A stretch of 64,000 nucleotides of DNA from Smallanthus sonchifolius (GCA_023525975.1 CM042020.1:14934001-14998000), one strand, 5' to 3'. Shown: positions 21,701 to 31,920, counted from the first letter of the stretch. Numbers and translations are program-made. The notes: a model not told the origin generated them from the letters alone.

Positions 21701-23040
21701 TCTTCGAACAAAAGGAGCTTAATATGAGGCAGAGGAGATGGTTGGAACTCCTGAAGGACTATGACTGTGAAATAATGTACCACCCTGGAAAGGCAAACGT
21801 AGTGGCTGACGCTCTAAGCCGAAAGGATGTGCCTACTCCTATTAGAGTGAAAGCTTGCCAGTTGGTGGTAACATCGGGTGTGATGAGCGAAATTGAAAGA
21901 GCTCAAGATGAGGCACTTAAAGAAGAAAACATAAAGAAGGAAAGGATGGTGGGCCAACAGGACAAGTTGGAATATAACACTCTTGGTGTTAGGACACGTT
22001 TTGGACGGGTATGGATACCTATGGGTGGCGAGCTTAGAACCAAGATCTTGGATGAGGCTCATAAGTTTCGTTACTCTATCCATCCTGGTACCAATAAAAT
22101 GTACCAAGATCTGAAGAAGGACTACTGGTGGCCTGGAATGAAATGTGATGTGACGAAGTATGTAAGCAAGTGTTTGACTTGCTCGCAAGTAAAGGCTGAA
22201 CACCAGAAACCGTATGGAAAGATTCAACCACTTGACATACCAGAATGGAAGTGGGAACACATTACCATGGACTTCATAACCAAGCTACCTCGCACAGCTA
22301 AAGGTCATGACACCATTTGGGTAATTGTGGACCGATTGACGAAGAGTGCTCATTTCCTACCTATTCGCGAGACGTTCTCGTCGGAAAGGTTAGCGGAAGT
22401 GTTTATTAATGAAGTAGTAGCACGGCATGGGATGCCTCTGACGATTGTATCTGACCGGGACACCCGATTCACATCGAGGTTCTGGAAAAGATTTCACGAG
22501 GCGATGGGCACGAGGCTTAATATCAGCACAGCATACCACCCGCAAACGGATGGTCAGTCCGAAAGGACTATTCAGACGTTGGAGGATATGCTCCGTGCTT
22601 GTATTATCGACTTCGGTGGCAGTTGGGACAGCCATCTGCCGTTAGCTGAATTCTCCTACAACAATAGTCATCACACGACGATAGGCATGCCGCCTTACGA
22701 AATGTTGTATGGGAGAAGATGTAGGACCCCGGTTTGTTGGGGTGAGATTGGACAGAAGGAATTAGGAAGTCTCGAAGTCGTAAGAGAGACGTCGGAAAGG
22801 TTTGATCAGATCAAAGCGCGAATGAAGGCCGCACAAGATCGTCAGAAGTCCTATGCGGATAGACGACGAAGGCCTATCGAGTTTGATGTTGGGGACAGAG
22901 TAATGTTGAAAGTGTCGCCCTGGAAGGGAATCATACGATTCAGGAAGAGAGGAAAGTTAAGTCCGAGGTTTATCGGACCATTCAGGATAATGGCACGGAT
23001 TGGGAAGTCGCTTATAGGTTGGAGTTGCCGGATGAGTTAA
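18727..23040 (+). CDS. Gag-Pol polyprotein of the Tekay-type element (1437 aa, truncated by frameshift)
   Basis: The single frame starts at ATG 18727, 333 bp after the 5' LTR. An arginine/glycine-rich N-terminus precedes a retrotransposon gag domain (about residues 135-270). A partial zinc motif CGKCG follows, then a CCHC knuckle at 350-363, then a second knuckle at 369-382 whose last cysteine is phenylalanine (F382). The aspartic protease motif DSGAG starts at D440. Reverse transcriptase has FIDD at 774-777 and RNase H has D923. The integrase has an HHCC region from H1112 and a D1182-D1243-E1279 core with 35 residues between the last two, as expected. The frame leaves pol about 10 residues before its stop because one G is missing around 23007. 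The products would make virus-like particles, reverse-transcribe and integrate; the missing tail and altered knuckle make autonomy doubtful. Confidence 0.95.
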   Translation: MARRGNGRRGGRTGGRTGGRNGGRGRIPARQEYSEEGSVHTEPAVSVHEAEQTQVEEQPFTFEPEVRAAIAREFTELMKTSLPGLLAEALKQVNAAGGSSAAVGAQNNETDNAPPARGCDYKSFKACDPPVLTGKKDAVATFDWVIRMEAAIRLSECRANQVVKFAANSLRDEASHWWEGIRQAKGSEIVDAMMWADLKTLVIKNFCPRNEIEKVEREFLGLKAGNMTHRQYTTRFNELARLVPHLVTTEERKIACYIQGLPDQVRTYVKANAPTTYDSAVELSGVVFDDLALNVVAIEEPKKKLSFPAKRSGGKLFGARDKQARIGETTVCGKCGVRHAGECRLGSNLCFKCGKTGHYSRECPQGYKCYNCGENGHMSREFTKPRMGETGKGKGPEKKGEGSRAKTRAYALTQEQARADPDVASGTFVLDNTLVSVLFDSGAGKSFISASFCKRMKYAASKLERAFSVETAEGRTARVTDVVDNSTIKIEGHRFPVRLFVMVLGGFDVVLGMDWLTANEAQIICKRKIIQLKAPDGSKVEVFGDRDAPMPNVISMIKATNYLRRGCEAYLVYVIDKCKEVKELDDVPVVREYPEVFPEDLPGIPRDREIEFRIDLVPDAQPVAKAPYRLAPVEMKELMVQLDELLEKGFIQPSISPWGAPVLFVKKKDGSMRMCIDYRELNKRTVKNKYPLPRIDDLFDQLQGASWFSKIDLRSGYHQLKVREEDIPKTAFRTRYGHFEFRVMSFGLTNAPAAFMDLINRVCRPMLDLSVIVFIDDILIYSKNEGDHACHLKEVLEALKKEELYAKFSKCAFWLREVQFLGHVIGQNGILVDPAKIVTVSEWDIPKTPTEIRSFLGLAGYYRRFIQDFSKIASPLTKLTRKEVKYEWGSSQDEAFKELKEKLTQAPVLALPEGSEDLVVYSDASGQGLGCVLMQRGRVIAYASRQLKVHEVNYPTHDLELAAVVFALKIWRHYLYGVKFTIYSDHKSLKYFFEQKELNMRQRRWLELLKDYDCEIMYHPGKANVVADALSRKDVPTPIRVKACQLVVTSGVMSEIERAQDEALKEENIKKERMVGQQDKLEYNTLGVRTRFGRVWIPMGGELRTKILDEAHKFRYSIHPGTNKMYQDLKKDYWWPGMKCDVTKYVSKCLTCSQVKAEHQKPYGKIQPLDIPEWKWEHITMDFITKLPRTAKGHDTIWVIVDRLTKSAHFLPIRETFSSERLAEVFINEVVARHGMPLTIVSDRDTRFTSRFWKRFHEAMGTRLNISTAYHPQTDGQSERTIQTLEDMLRACIIDFGGSWDSHLPLAEFSYNNSHHTTIGMPPYEMLYGRRCRTPVCWGEIGQKELGSLEVVRETSERFDQIKARMKAAQDRQKSYADRRRRPIEFDVGDRVMLKVSPWKGIIRFRKRGKLSPRFIGPFRIMARIGKSLIGWSCRMS

Positions 23041-23309
23041 GTGGGATTCATCCTACCTTCCATGTATCACACTTGCGAAAGTGTTTGGCGGATGAATCGG
23101 CTCACGTACCACTTACCGACATCGAGGTCGACAACAGCCTTAATTACACCGAAGAACCCGTGGCCATCTTAGACAGGAAGGAGAAGCGGTTGCGTAATAA
23201 GGTTATCCAATTGGTTAAAGTCCAATGGAAACATCGGAAGGGATCGGAAGCCACTTGGGAAACGGAGAAGGAAATGAGGGAGTCGTACCCTCATCTATTT
23301 GACTTATGA
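23008..23309 (+). pseudogene. Frameshifted Gag-Pol C-terminal tail (chromodomain-like)
   Basis: In the frame displaced by one base, the sequence continues smoothly from integrase: HPTFHVSHLRKC, then EEPVAILDRKEKRLRNK, VKVQWKH and ATWETEKEMRESYPHLF, ending at TGA 23307-23309. This is the characteristic Tekay/Del C-terminus with its short chromodomain-like segment, which in chromoviruses guides integration to chromatin. Its separation from gag-pol is explained by a single-base deletion near 23007. No start codon serves it on its own. Confidence 0.92.
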
Positions 23310-23335
23310 TAGGTTTCGGGGACGAAACCTATTGT

Positions 23336-23343
23336 AAGGGGGG
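23336..23343 (+). other. Polypurine tract
   Basis: AAGGGGGG lies 6 bp before the 3' LTR, preceded by TTTCGGGGACGAAACC, which is typical of the Tekay pre-PPT region. It primes plus-strand DNA synthesis. Confidence 0.9.
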
Positions 23344-23349
23344 TAGACT

Positions 23350-25345
23350 TGTAACATCCCAAAAATAAAACGACGGTTAAAATGACGAAATAAACGAACG
23401 AGGCATGTCGGGTCGGGTCGGATGGGCTAGAAACGGAGCCTCCCCTATAAATAGCCAAGATCACAACCCTTTTCTCTCATTTGCAACTTCTAGAGAGAGA
23501 AATCGTAGAGAGAGAAAGTTGTCGGATCGACCCGATATTTGAGAAGTGTGTTGCTCCATAACTCGTGAGAAGAACCTCCGGATCAGAAGCTCGATTCAGG
23601 TAACGATCCGACCTAAATCTGAGTTTTTGTTCGTTTTTGGGTTTTTCGGGTTTTGGGTAAAAAGGTTATGATTGAACGGATGAAAATGGAAGATGAGTAT
23701 AGATTTGAGTTCCTTAATGGAAAACGAACGTTTTGAATGCAACAGGTTCGGGATCTTGACATGATCAGACCCGAAATGCGAAAGTTAGGGTTTTCACGAA
23801 GAACAGGTCGTGCGCACTTGCTAAGTGCGCACGGAGCAGGTCCTGCGCACTTGCTAAGTGCGCAGGAGGAGGGAACTGCGCACTTGCTAAGTGCGCAGGA
23901 AGAGGAACCTGCGCACTTGCTAAGTGCGCAGGAGGAAGGACCTGCGCACTTGCTAAGTGCGCAGGAAGCATGGTCTGCGCACTTGCTAAGTGCGCAGGCA
24001 GCAGGGTCTGCGCACTTGCTAAGTGCGCAGACATCAGAACTGATTAAGTGAAGTCAGTATGTTAGAATGGTTAAACCGTTAGAGTCGGTATTGGTCTGAT
24101 GTGCATTAACTAATCAATTCAGATCGGAAGTGAAGTTGTTGGACCTTTGTTAGGACAACCGAGACTAGCTTATAAGGTGAGTTCTAGAAGCCCTCTTTTA
24201 AATGTTTTAATAATGTTTTTGGGCTGGTGTGCACACGTGATGATTTTATAAAACGATGTTTATGAAACGATGTTTATGAAACGATGTTTACGAAGGTTGT
24301 ATGTAACGTTTTATAAAATGATGTTTATGAAGGAAGTATGTAACGTTTTATAAAATGATGTTTATGAAGGAAGTGTTTATGAAATATTTTGCCAAAAGAA
24401 GTTTACGAAGTGTTTTAACGAAGAGAATGTTTTTAATAAAACGTACGAATGCTTTAACTGAAGTTTTTAAAGTAAAAGAAGCGAAGGTTTACGAAAGTCA
24501 CAAACGAACGAATCTGCCAATATTCCTTAGGGAATGAAGGTTAAGGGATGGGAAGGATGTTATGGGCCTTTACCTTTTAGGAGCCTCTGTGGCTGGCCAA
24601 CTGTTGTACAACTGGGGCGATGACGGTCGCCAAGGGGATTATCGTGATCCTTGAAGTTGGTACGATTTACCTTACGGGGTAGTCGTGCTTGAAGTTAAGT
24701 ACTTGTGTCCGACGGGATGCAGTGCTTGAAGTTTGGTACGCGCTATCCTTTGGGACGGCGTGCTTGAAGGGTTGAATGACCTAAGTATCGGGCCCTAGGA
24801 GTTCCTCACCCGAAGGACAGTACGGTGATGATGGGCCTAGTGGTGGTGATCCTTAAGTTATTCAACCAGTATGTAACGTTTGGATTTGACGGTTACGAGA
24901 AGGCGCAGATTCTATATGTTCGTTGACTTATGAAGTGTTATGTTTGTTATTGCATTATTTACGTACGCTTTTTATTAAATGAAGTATGAAGTGATGTTTT
25001 TGGCAATTTATTTGAAGTTAAGGTTTATGTTAAAACTAGAACTCACCAGCGTAGCTGACGTTTTTAAGTGTGCACATTCAGGTTAAGGTAGGTTATGAGG
25101 ATGGACGGTGATGCTTGGCAAGCGAGAAGAGTTACCCGGCTGATCATGAAGTCTGGCATCCCGTTATGTTTAGTTATGATGTAAATATGTTTTAAACTAT
25201 GTTTACGCTTCCGCATGTATGAACAAGTTTTAATTATCATGAATGAATGAAGTTTTTCTGCTGCGTTATTTGATGTTCATGTTTAAGAACTATTTGTGAA
25301 TGAGTAAATCCAACAAGTGGGGCCTCCCGGGTACGGGGCCTTACA
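23350..25345 (+). repeat. 3' LTR of the Tekay-type element
   Basis: It is 1996 bp with TATA at 23446-23454. It has one more 15-bp repeat copy (near 24265) and one more complete 33-bp hairpin unit than the 5' LTR, and is otherwise nearly identical to it. Confidence 0.96.
23811..24030 (+). repeat. Hairpin minisatellite in 3' LTR (seven units)
   Basis: Seven TGCGCACTTGCTAAGTGCGCA palindromes have a 33-bp period. Because 33 is divisible by 3, both strands stay open, giving artefactual AHLLSAQ and AHLASAQ repeat peptides. Confidence 0.93.
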
Positions 25346-25454
25346 GACTTATTGAGTCGAGCAAGTATTTAAATGAAGTGTCATTATCGTATAAAATAAA
25401 TTAAAATAATATCAGAAAATTATGGATGTTACATTATGGCAACTCAATTTTTTA

Positions 25455-25603
25455 GCTAATTCGGTTTGTTAGGTTTAAACTGAATTAAAATGTGTGTTAG
25501 GTTCGGATTAGGTTTCCTCAAATATGGGTCGGTTCGGATTGTAGTTTCAGCAAAAAAAAAATTACCAACCCGAAAAACCAACAACCCGACCCGATGAACA
25601 CCC
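25455..25603. mobile_element. Truncated hAT-like end
   Basis: GGTTCGGAT/CGGTTCGG motifs are followed by AACCCGACCCGATGAACACCCCTA, a common plant hAT terminus (TAGGGGTGTTCA inverted). No matching left TIR is found. It abuts the truncated start of the Tat LTR. Confidence 0.55.
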
Positions 25604-25979
25604 CTAGTCAAGGCGCATCGTCCATAACGTGACGATTCCCTAGGTCCCACCAATCAATAACTGATGTAACAAACTTCTGACGAAAGTAGACCCTATAAAT
25701 CACACCTGAAAGCACCGTCATCTAAAAGGGTATAAATACCCACGATTGTTCTCCAAATGAGGTAATGAAAGATCCAATAAACACATACTAACAATTATGC
25801 TTGTCTCATTACCTTCACCGATTCTTATGCCGGAGTCTCTGTGACGAGGCTAACCGTGCTTTCTTCCTATTTTGCAGTAACGTCGTAAACTCGATATCAT
25901 CGGAAGTATTTCCTAGAAACCTCAACAACAAGTAAACCATCTCATAACCCTTGGATGTCGTTGGTACTTACTTCTTTAG
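25604..25979 (+). repeat. 5' LTR of the Tat element (5' truncated)
   Basis: From TCAAGGCGCATCGTCC onward it matches 38117-38434, including GGGTATAAATACCCAC, CTCCAAATGAGGTAATG and TTCCTAGAAACCTCAAC. The first about 140 bp of U3 seen in the 3' copy are missing. Confidence 0.85.
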
Positions 25980-25997
25980 TGGCGCCATTTGGTCTCG
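25980..25997 (+). other. Degenerate Tat primer binding region
   Basis: TGGCGCCATTTGGTCTCG immediately follows the LTR. Tat-type elements usually have TGGCGCCGTCTGTGGG here, so the site looks mutated. Confidence 0.55.
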
Positions 25998-26047
25998 AAT
26001 TTGTTATTTCCATTATCTTCTTCCTCCGACGGTAACAAACCTTTCCG

Positions 26048-27217
26048 ATGAAGAATCCAACTGACGAAAATAACAATCCCCTGATTGTCAGTGGTGGTAT
26101 GACTAGCTCACCGAACACCCGAATAACAATAAACTCATTGGTCGTTAGCACACCCGTTTCTGAGCCAATAATAGAAGTAGAAGATATGGATGAGTTCAGT
26201 CCCGAATTCATCCATAAGAATCACAATATCCCATGATACTTGAAGGCACAACAAGATCGAGAACAATGTCTTGATGATGTTCAGATGAAACTACAATTCA
26301 CCCCAGTATCGATGCCATTGGATTTTCTTATTGGATCTGGGGGACCGTCATTCATGACGGTTACTTCACACATACAACTACATTATTCCACTATCACAAC
26401 TCTCTTACCAAGTTCATTTGTTCCACTATCCGTATCCACTTTACATTTCACAACATCCATGGACACAACATCATTGATATGCGCCTTAGTGGCCTTGCAG
26501 GCCGCCAACTCACTATTCAAGGGATAGGAGGCTCGACGAACAGTTTGGAGGGTCCGGCAGATGCAAACGTTTTAGGTGCCATGGATCTGGACGCACCATA
26601 CCAACCAACTTCGATGCAATCCTAATCCAAATTCACGCCTCAGATGATCAATTCAAAGCTTCTAGGGAAATTAAAAACGCCTGCGAATATAGGGAAGTAT
26701 GATGGCACTGGGAATCCGGTAGACCACATGCACATTTTCTGTAGGGCAGCAAGATTAGAAAACTGGTCTATCCTTGTTTTGTGTCACATGTTTATCAAAA
26801 ATCTAGTTGGGGCTGGACGAGCTTGGTTTGACGAACTTCCAGTGGGTTCCATAGATAGTTTCGAGGCGTTGCGTAGCAATTTCATCCGTAATTTTAGCCA
26901 GCAGAAATGGTGTACCAAATTTTTCATACTAGTTTATAAAATACATCGACGAGAGGGTGAGACAGTCGACACTACATCACAAGATTTAATAGCGAAAGTA
27001 TGGAGATCCCTGAGGTGTCGGGTTTGTGGGTCGCGTCCTTTATCGACGGGGTGATCAGTTAGTAAAAAAATTACATGAAGATTTACCAAAAACAATGGAG
27101 AAACTGGTAATCCAAGCCCGTGTATTTGTTCAAGTCAAGATCGCTAGTGGTCGCATGGGGGAGATGGAACCACGGTCCACCCGAGTCAAGCAAGCTACAA
27201 GGAATGCCCGGTACTAA
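26048..27217 (+). pseudogene. Tat-type gag remnant
   Basis: A frame from ATG 26048 reads through an acidic N-terminal region, stops at about 26234 and resumes. The conserved capsid-like core is at 26680-27000: IGKYDGTGNPVDHMHIF, CHMFIKNLVGAGRAWFDELP, IDSFEALRSNFIRNFSQQ. A shifted frame supplies the following VKKLHEDLPKTMEKL. These are hallmark motifs of Tat-lineage gag. At least two frameshifts and one stop make it non-functional. Confidence 0.88.
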
Positions 27218-27714
27218 CCCTGGATCGAACGTCAACGGAGTAAGCCTCGTTTTCAACTATACTCCCGACCGGATCGGGTTCCTCTCACCACGTAAAAAGC
27301 GGACATCCAGATCCTCGAAGGACATTGTAATCCAGATCCTCGAAGGATAGCTATGTTGGATTCCTCTCACCACGTATACACTTCATAACCCTCATTAAAA
27401 CAAAAAAGTGAAATCTTAGCTACGGAAAACTTACGGCTCCCAACCCTACCCTTAAACAAGAAATTGAAAAGGCGGTTAAGACGAGGCAATTGTCCCACTT
27501 AGTAGAAAAGTTTAATGAAGGACGTCATACCATGGAAGCCAAGAATCCAAATTCCGACCAAGCATATATAAGAATGATTCGTTGCTCAAAAAGAGAACGA
27601 ACACAACCCTACACCTGCAATGTTGCGCATCGTGACAATTGGTGATGGCATCCAATCATGTTCCCACTGTTAGCCTAGTGTAATGGATATGATCAGGCAA
27701 TCATAAGTTCAGAT

Positions 27715-28310
27715 CGAGTTGCAGGTTATCAGGTTGGTCATATATACCTGGATGGAGGAGCCGCCACATAAATAATGTATGAACAGTGCTTCGAGCAGCT
27801 GTTGCACCAATAGGCATGGGAAAGGTTAGAACCAACAATAACGCCTTTGGTAAGTTTCTCTGGGGAAGTGGTCTAACCTTTCGGACAACTTACCTTACAA
27901 GTAAGATAGGCAAAGGAAATCGTTGGCAAGTTCTACCCCTCACGTTCATGGTTGTCAAACACGATCCGCCTACAATATCATATTGGGAAGATTTGGCATG
28001 TGTGCTCTAGGCGCCATTGTTTCTACAATTAATGGAGCTATTAAATTTCCTACTCCAAACGGAATAGCCACAATATATTCCACTTCTGATGCATGTAGCA
28101 CGGAACCCCTAACCTGTATCTCCAGGGGTAAGTCCATAATGGGATTTCCCGTACTAGAAGGTGATGCATGGGTAATACATACCGGTTTTCTGGAGCAAAG
28201 AATAACGGTTGGATCACAACTTTTCATCTCACATTCGTACAAATCTATGGAGATTGTTATGTGCTTATAAGGACATTTTTGCATGGCAACCTTCCGACAT
28301 GGGAGGGGTG
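27715..28310 (+). pseudogene. Tat-type protease and start of reverse transcriptase, broken
   Basis: Frames show DGGAAT...IMYEQCFEQL (protease start, with an in-frame stop after GGAAT). LTFMVVKHDPP and LGAIVSTINGAIKFPTPNGIAT follow at the protease end. At about 28270 comes FAWQPSDMGGVP, the conserved beginning of Tat RT. Similarity then ends abruptly close to a TATA box that belongs to a different LTR. The RT catalytic region is absent. Confidence 0.8.
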
Positions 28311-28319
28311 CCTCACGGA

Positions 28320-29480
28320 TTGGCTGGGTTTCAGCCTATAAATAAGAGGCTTCATCATCTCATTTTCCACACCATCTAACACTCAAACCTCCGAGCTTTC
28401 AAGCCTCTGGGCTGTTCCCGAGGCCTCTCTACTATCCGAATCCCGAGCCACTCTCCCGTGTTTGGCTGGTCTTCGCTTATTTACCGCACCAAGCTTCAAA
28501 ATCAAGGTGAATACTCGTCTACGTTGTGAATACTCGTTCACGTTGTGAATACGAGTCTGTCAAAAATAAGGTTTTAAGCCGTGGGTGTGCTATAAACACT
28601 CTCACGCAAAGATCAAACTATTTGCGTTTACGAAAGGGCAAAAACAAAAAATTAAATACTTACTCATACCATCCCGTGGGGGAGTGGCAAAGGATCCAAC
28701 CCCGGGGATGTTTGTTACCCGAGAAAGAAAAGTATACGTAAAGTTTGATCAAATGTTTATACTCGCTCCGGATCCATAGTGGCCGGGTGGGGTTGGCATG
28801 TATGGTTGGGTGATTGTGTAAAACGTGGCGCCTGTGTCACCACGTAGCCCCCGAGTATGTGAACAATGTATACACGCATAAAATGGGACGGAGTGATATG
28901 TTCACTGCCTTCCATGGAGTTATGTTTAATTATTTAATTTAACTGTTTTTCCATGCTTATGAAAATTATTTAAGGTCATAAAGTATTCACTAGGATATAC
29001 ATGACGTTCATTTTCAAATGTTTTCAGGAAAAGATTAAATGACCTCTCCATACCGGGACTGGCCATGGCTTAAGTCCCGGGGACCGTTTTGTTGTACATC
29101 CAGGTCGGGCCATACACCTAGACCCGGTGCAACCAAAAATATAATATACACGTTCGTGCTATGCACAGAAAAGGATTGCGACTCCCTAGGCAGATACCTC
29201 CTTGTAGGATTTTACTGACTTTGGTCAGGGTTTTGATTTCAATATCGAATGTACAAACGATCGGGTTTTATACCCATATTTTTAAATAAAAAGATCTTTC
29301 GTCTACACGACGAGATCCTGATATTTACAAACCTTGAGGTTGAAATGATTTATGAAACAATCATTTGAAAAACGTTATTCCTCTACACAAAACAAACTCT
29401 AAAATCAAAGCAGGTACTGATGGTGCCAACTGATGTCGCAGCCCGTGAGCGCCCTGGGGTGCCCGGGGCGGGGTGTGACA
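28320..29480 (+). repeat. LTR of another gypsy element (left boundary unclear)
   Basis: It ends GGGGCGGGGTGTGACA, the same terminus as the solo LTRs at 11689 and 34629 read on the minus strand, and is followed by a PBS. A TATA box (CCTATAAATAAGAGG) lies at about 28338. Because Tat RT sequence runs to within about 40 bp of that TATA box, the U3 appears to be missing. I cannot fix the start. Confidence 0.6.
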
Positions 29481-29485
29481 TTGGT

Positions 29486-29497
29486 TGGTATCAGAGC
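29486..29497 (+). other. Primer binding site (tRNA-iMet type)
   Basis: TGGTATCAGAGC lies 5 bp after the LTR end GTGTGACA. It identifies what follows as the leader of an LTR element whose coding region is not present here. Confidence 0.88.
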
Positions 29498-29752
29498 CTG
29501 AGGTATTAGCGAATTAGATACTTGGAGTTAGTATCTAAGCTTTAACTAGTGTAAGCAAAGACATGCCTACTAGTGAAAGTAGGTAGACACTTAGAACGAG
29601 CTAATAAGTCATACATGCAGGTAGAAATATGTCTAGAGGACAAGGATATAATAGTTACTATAAACCTAACGCTATTAAGCAAGAACCTATCGAAAATCCA
29701 TTTGCACCAATGGAGGTCGATAACTTCGCGTGGTATCATACCTTACCGAAAG

Positions 29753-30260
29753 CTACGTCTAAAATATTAAAGGAGTAGTGTACAGTCACGCTCCACACCA
29801 CATTTAAACTTTAAAGGAGTAGTGTGCAGTCACGCTCCGTGCTACGTCTAAAACTTTAAAGAAGTGGTGTATAGTCAGGCTCCACGCTACGTCTAAAATA
29901 TTAAAGGAGTACTGTACAATCACGTTCCGCGCCACGTTTAAACTTTAAAGGAGTAGTGTACAGTCAAGCTCCGCGCTACGTCTAAAATATTAAAGGAGTA
30001 GTGTACAGTCATGCTCCGCGCCATGTTTAAACTTTAAAGAAGTAATGTACAGTCACGCTTTGCACTACGTTTAAAATATTAAAGGAGTAGTGTACAGTCA
30101 CACTCCGTGCTACGTTTAATATATTAAAGGAGCAGTGTATAGTCACGCTCCGCGCCACATCTAAAAACTTTAAAGGAGTAGTGTACAGTCACGTTGCGTG
30201 ATGCGTTTAAAATATCAAAGGAGTAGCGTGCAGTCACGTTTCGCGTTACGTTCACAACTT
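29753..30260 (+). repeat. 45-bp tandem repeat with alternating variants
   Basis: About eleven diverged units are built around AAAGGAGTAGTGTACAGTCACGCTCCGCG. Two variants, AAAATATTAAAGG and AAACTTTAAAGG, largely alternate, giving an approximate 90-bp higher-order period. It starts about 260 bp after the PBS, that is, in the leader of the LTR fragment. Confidence 0.92.
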
Positions 30261-30567
30261 GACAGATTACTGCATAACCATTCCCAAGTCCTAACTATAA
30301 AAGCAAACTTTCGTAACGGACCATAGGATGCGACCAAGGAGACAAGGACTTGGAAAATTACACCACACAAGTCATAAGGCACAAGAACAAGCCACCACCG
30401 GTTCATAAATTCAAGAGACTATTCAAAACATGCAAACACCGAACCACAAAAAACAAAGGGGCCCACAACTAGCAACCTAACCTACAAACCAAAAGTCTAT
30501 CATAGAGAAACAACAACAAGCATACACACCACTATCCCTAATCCTTATCAGACAAACGTTGAAACTC

Positions 30568-31780
30568 TTACTCCTCCACTAAAGGAGCTCCCATCATCCC
30601 ACTTAGCTCCGCAATTAAAGGAATTTGCACCGCCTCAAAAGCTGCTAGGGCATTATCCACGGCAGCGTCAGGTTCGGTGGGTTGGTCCGGCACATCTCCT
30701 AAAGGAATCTTCTTTTCCGCATTATCATAGCCGGGAGCCAGACTAGAGGCAAACCCAAGATCACTCATAGCATTATTCAATGCTTCTACACAGTTCAATA
30801 GCTCCGGCAATGACAATATGCGACGAGTTAATAACACCATACCCTACTTAAACCACCATTCTTTCTCAACTAACAAAAAGGATCTCATAGATTCTAAAGT
30901 CACACGTTCCTACTTTAGCTGTTCCAACACGGCCACTCGTTCTTACAAGGCTTCTCTTTCTAAAAAAACGAGAAAAGAGAGAGCACAGGAAGATAGAGGA
31001 ATCAACAACATGCTAAAACATGAGTAAGACCATAACATAAGAAGTGCACACATACCACACACCATCTCCTATTACCGCTTCTCAAGATCTGCACACCGAC
31101 CTTCCACATCAACAACATGCCTTTTCAAGTCCTCGACCTCGGTTGATTTTTCCTTAGACACCTGATGTAACATCACTTCAAGTAGCTTTTTCAAACTCAA
31201 AGCCTCATCCCGGGCAGCGGCTACATTAGCACTTTCCACAACATCCTTCTCCCTTGCTTCCTCTGAGGCATGCATCGCCGCCTTCAACTGATTCACACAC
31301 ACTTCCAACTGAGTATTTTTCTCCCCTAAAACATCCACATGCATATCACGATCAACAAACTTCTTATTTTCCTCAAGAAGTTTAGAGAGATGTCGGTGCA
31401 TCTCCGCCACCCAGGTGTTGGATTGTGCTTGACTCACCAACACCACCTCCAACAAATCAACACTGGACATATTCCTAAAATGGACAAACCCCATAGGCGT
31501 GGTAACATTATACATGTAGTCATTTGCCAGATCCCCCACTTGAAATCATATCCTTATTCAAAATGCTCCACTCCGGGACAAACACATCATTAGCCTCTTT
31601 AAGATCCACCACTGCAACCATCCGAGAGGTATGATCCCTTCCACCACCAGCCTCGAACCAATCATCTGGGGCGGACATTAAAGTCTCGCCCTCCAACACA
31701 ATCTCTTTTCCATGACATGCTGCAAGATATAACAACTTTAAAAAAATAACGCAGCGGAAAGGGAACAAAGGAAAAACCAA
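30568..31780 (-). pseudogene. C-terminal part of the Tat antisense ORF (coiled coil)
   Basis: Three minus-strand frames form one degraded protein end. 31780-31520 ends PEWSILNKDMISS. 31539-31072 continues DLANDYMYNVTTPMGFVHFR with a long Glu/Lys/Ala-rich coiled coil. 30840-30568 supplies LPELLNCVEALNNAMSDLGF and an Ala-rich end. These match the general form of the putative gypsy-type antisense protein of Tat/Retand elements: an N-terminal globular domain, a coiled coil and an Ala-rich tail. The function is unknown. At least one frameshift separates the pieces. Confidence 0.65.
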
Positions 31781-31920
31781 AAATTGTTACAAGGAGATTA
31801 CCGGTAGAGGGTCCAGGACATCTAACGATTTTCCACCACGCCTTTTCTCACCGGGTTCGAGGATGAAGATAAACTCACATGATCAGGATTTTCATTTAAA
31901 GGCTCAGTCACTTGGTTGTG

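Larger units (their letters stand above)
16433..25345 (+). mobile_element. Full-length Ty3/gypsy chromovirus-type (Tekay/Del) LTR retrotransposon, 8913 bp
   Basis: Two LTRs (16433-18394 and 23350-25345) start TGTAACATCCC and end GGGGCCTTACA. The perfect 5-bp target duplication GACTT lies at 16428-16432 and 25346-25350. A tRNA-iMet-type primer binding site, one gag-pol frame, a chromodomain-like tail and a polypurine tract are all present. By eye the LTRs differ at about 18 substitutions (about 0.9%) plus two repeat-related indels. At a commonly used plant rate of 1.3e-8 per site per year that is a few hundred thousand years; this dating is an inference. A 1-bp frameshift near the end of pol is the main obvious lesion. 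Confidence 0.97.
11689..25433 (-). mobile_element. Solo LTR (about 4.8 kb net) interrupted by the nested Tekay element
   Basis: The plus-strand ends are TGTCACACCCC... and ...GGATGTTACA, and the flanks are the perfect 5-bp duplication TTATG (11684-11688 and 25434-25438). Removing the nested element 16433-25345 and its 5-bp duplication leaves about 4827 bp with no internal coding region, so this is a solo LTR. The first about 700 bp are clearly homologous to the solo LTR at 34629. The shared segments include GTCAACTAAAAAGTTGGT and GGGTTTGTCAGACTCAATAG. The terminus GGGGTGTGACA at 29480, followed by a primer binding site, shows that the family reads on the minus strand here. Confidence 0.9.

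Noticed and set aside
23811..24030. CRISPR-like look: palindromic repeats with regular spacers
   Set aside because: The linkers are short (about 12 bp) and similar to each other, and the array is part of a plant LTR. It is a minisatellite, not a CRISPR array.
28262..28380. Continuation of Tat RT beyond 28310
   Set aside because: Similarity ends and a TATA box with LTR-like leader follows.
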